64,000 bases of DNA from Clostridium homopropionicum DSM 5847 (GTDB lineage Bacteria; Bacillota; Clostridia; Clostridiales; Clostridiaceae), in assembly GCF_001263795.1 (NCBI RefSeq), contig NZ_LHUR01000042.1:186001-250000 (forward strand), written 5' to 3'. The first letter of the stretch is position 1. Each line of letters begins with the position of its first letter. Below are positions 63,971 to 64,000 of the stretch, one piece after another. Below the pieces are notes generated by a model that saw nothing but the letters and a program-made list of their open reading frames with translations, searched no databases and had not been told where the DNA came from. The translations under genes and the position numbers were made by a program.

Positions 63971-64000
63971 TTATCCTGCGAAGTCTATTTGAACTGTTTT
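63971..64000 (-). CDS. 3' end of a gene running off the right edge; possibly veg
   Basis: The last nine codons read KTVQIDFAG and end in TAA, with a terminator directly after. The tail looks like the C-terminus of the small Veg protein (Bacillus Veg has TETVELTF at the same place), and veg lies near ispE and sipL in spore-formers. The identity is only a suggestion because so little is visible. Confidence 0.45.
   Translation of the reverse strand, partial: KTVQIDFAG

Overview
The window is AT-rich, low-GC Gram-positive chromosome and almost certainly belongs to a Clostridium sensu stricto (cluster I) species. The gene content is that of a spore-former (spoIID, spoIIQ, spoIIID, spoIIR, sipL, ypeB, gerK-type germinant receptor, yyaC). 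A thiolase gene sits directly upstream of a nine-gene F-type ATP synthase operon, and the neighbour order (ywmB-murA-spoIID-spoIIQ-spoIIID-mreB/mbl; upp-rpiB-ywlE-tsaC-prfA-prmC; rho/rpmE/tdk; ispE/sipL) follows the core chromosome order I know from clostridia and bacilli. The species assignment is inference; no rRNA is present.

Layout. 1-1.8 kb: a small accessory patch made of two divergent XRE-type regulator genes around a three-site operator region, a Uma2-family nuclease gene, and the wreck of a tyrosine integrase gene followed by arm-type direct repeats and tRNA-Trp. 2.1-5.1 kb: an HD-GYP protein and the tsaE-tsaB-rimI cluster (tRNA t6A synthesis and ribosomal protein acetylation). 5.1-11.9 kb: riboflavin importer ribU under an FMN riboswitch, tex, an exported M28 peptidase, a YjjG-type nucleotidase, a small unknown protein and prfB with its programmed +1 frameshift. 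12-20.8 kb: secA, hpf, comFC plus a helicase-like ComFA relative that has lost its ATPase motifs, recD2, and metK under a SAM-I riboswitch. 21.1-21.5 kb: four tRNA genes (Thr, Tyr, Val, Tyr). 21.7-28 kb: sporulation and cell-wall genes. 28.1-34.8 kb: the complete atp operon, whose c subunit looks proton-type. 35.4-36.5 kb: thiolase with a strong promoter and a probable Rex operator. 36.8-49.5 kb: cell-envelope sugar genes, nucleotide salvage, translation release and stress genes, tdk, rpmE and rho. 49.6-54.8 kb: pyrG, ddl and several little-known conserved genes. 54.9-63.8 kb: ypeB, spoIIR, the ger operon, ispE and sipL. The last 30 bases are the 3' end of another gene, probably veg.

Most genes after 5.1 kb lie on the minus strand. 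Physiologically the window combines energy conservation (ATP synthase, thiolase), translation quality and termination (prfA, prfB, prmC, hpf, rimI, t6A genes, rpmE), and the endospore programme from engulfment (spoIID/spoIIQ/spoIIR/spoIIID) through coat attachment (sipL) to germination (ger operon, ypeB).

I found no CRISPR array, insertion sequence, biosynthetic cluster or complete defence system, and nothing I would call a new multi-gene system. The most unusual non-coding signal is a family of 7-bp-period inverted repeat arrays at three intergenic sites (about 45.05, 45.95 and 62.2 kb). At two of these sites array or hairpin sequence has entered the end of a coding region. Other points of note are the phage-like operator switch at the left end, the motif-less ComFA relative, the atypical prfB frameshift spacing and the SpoIIQ homologue that has lost its metal ligands.
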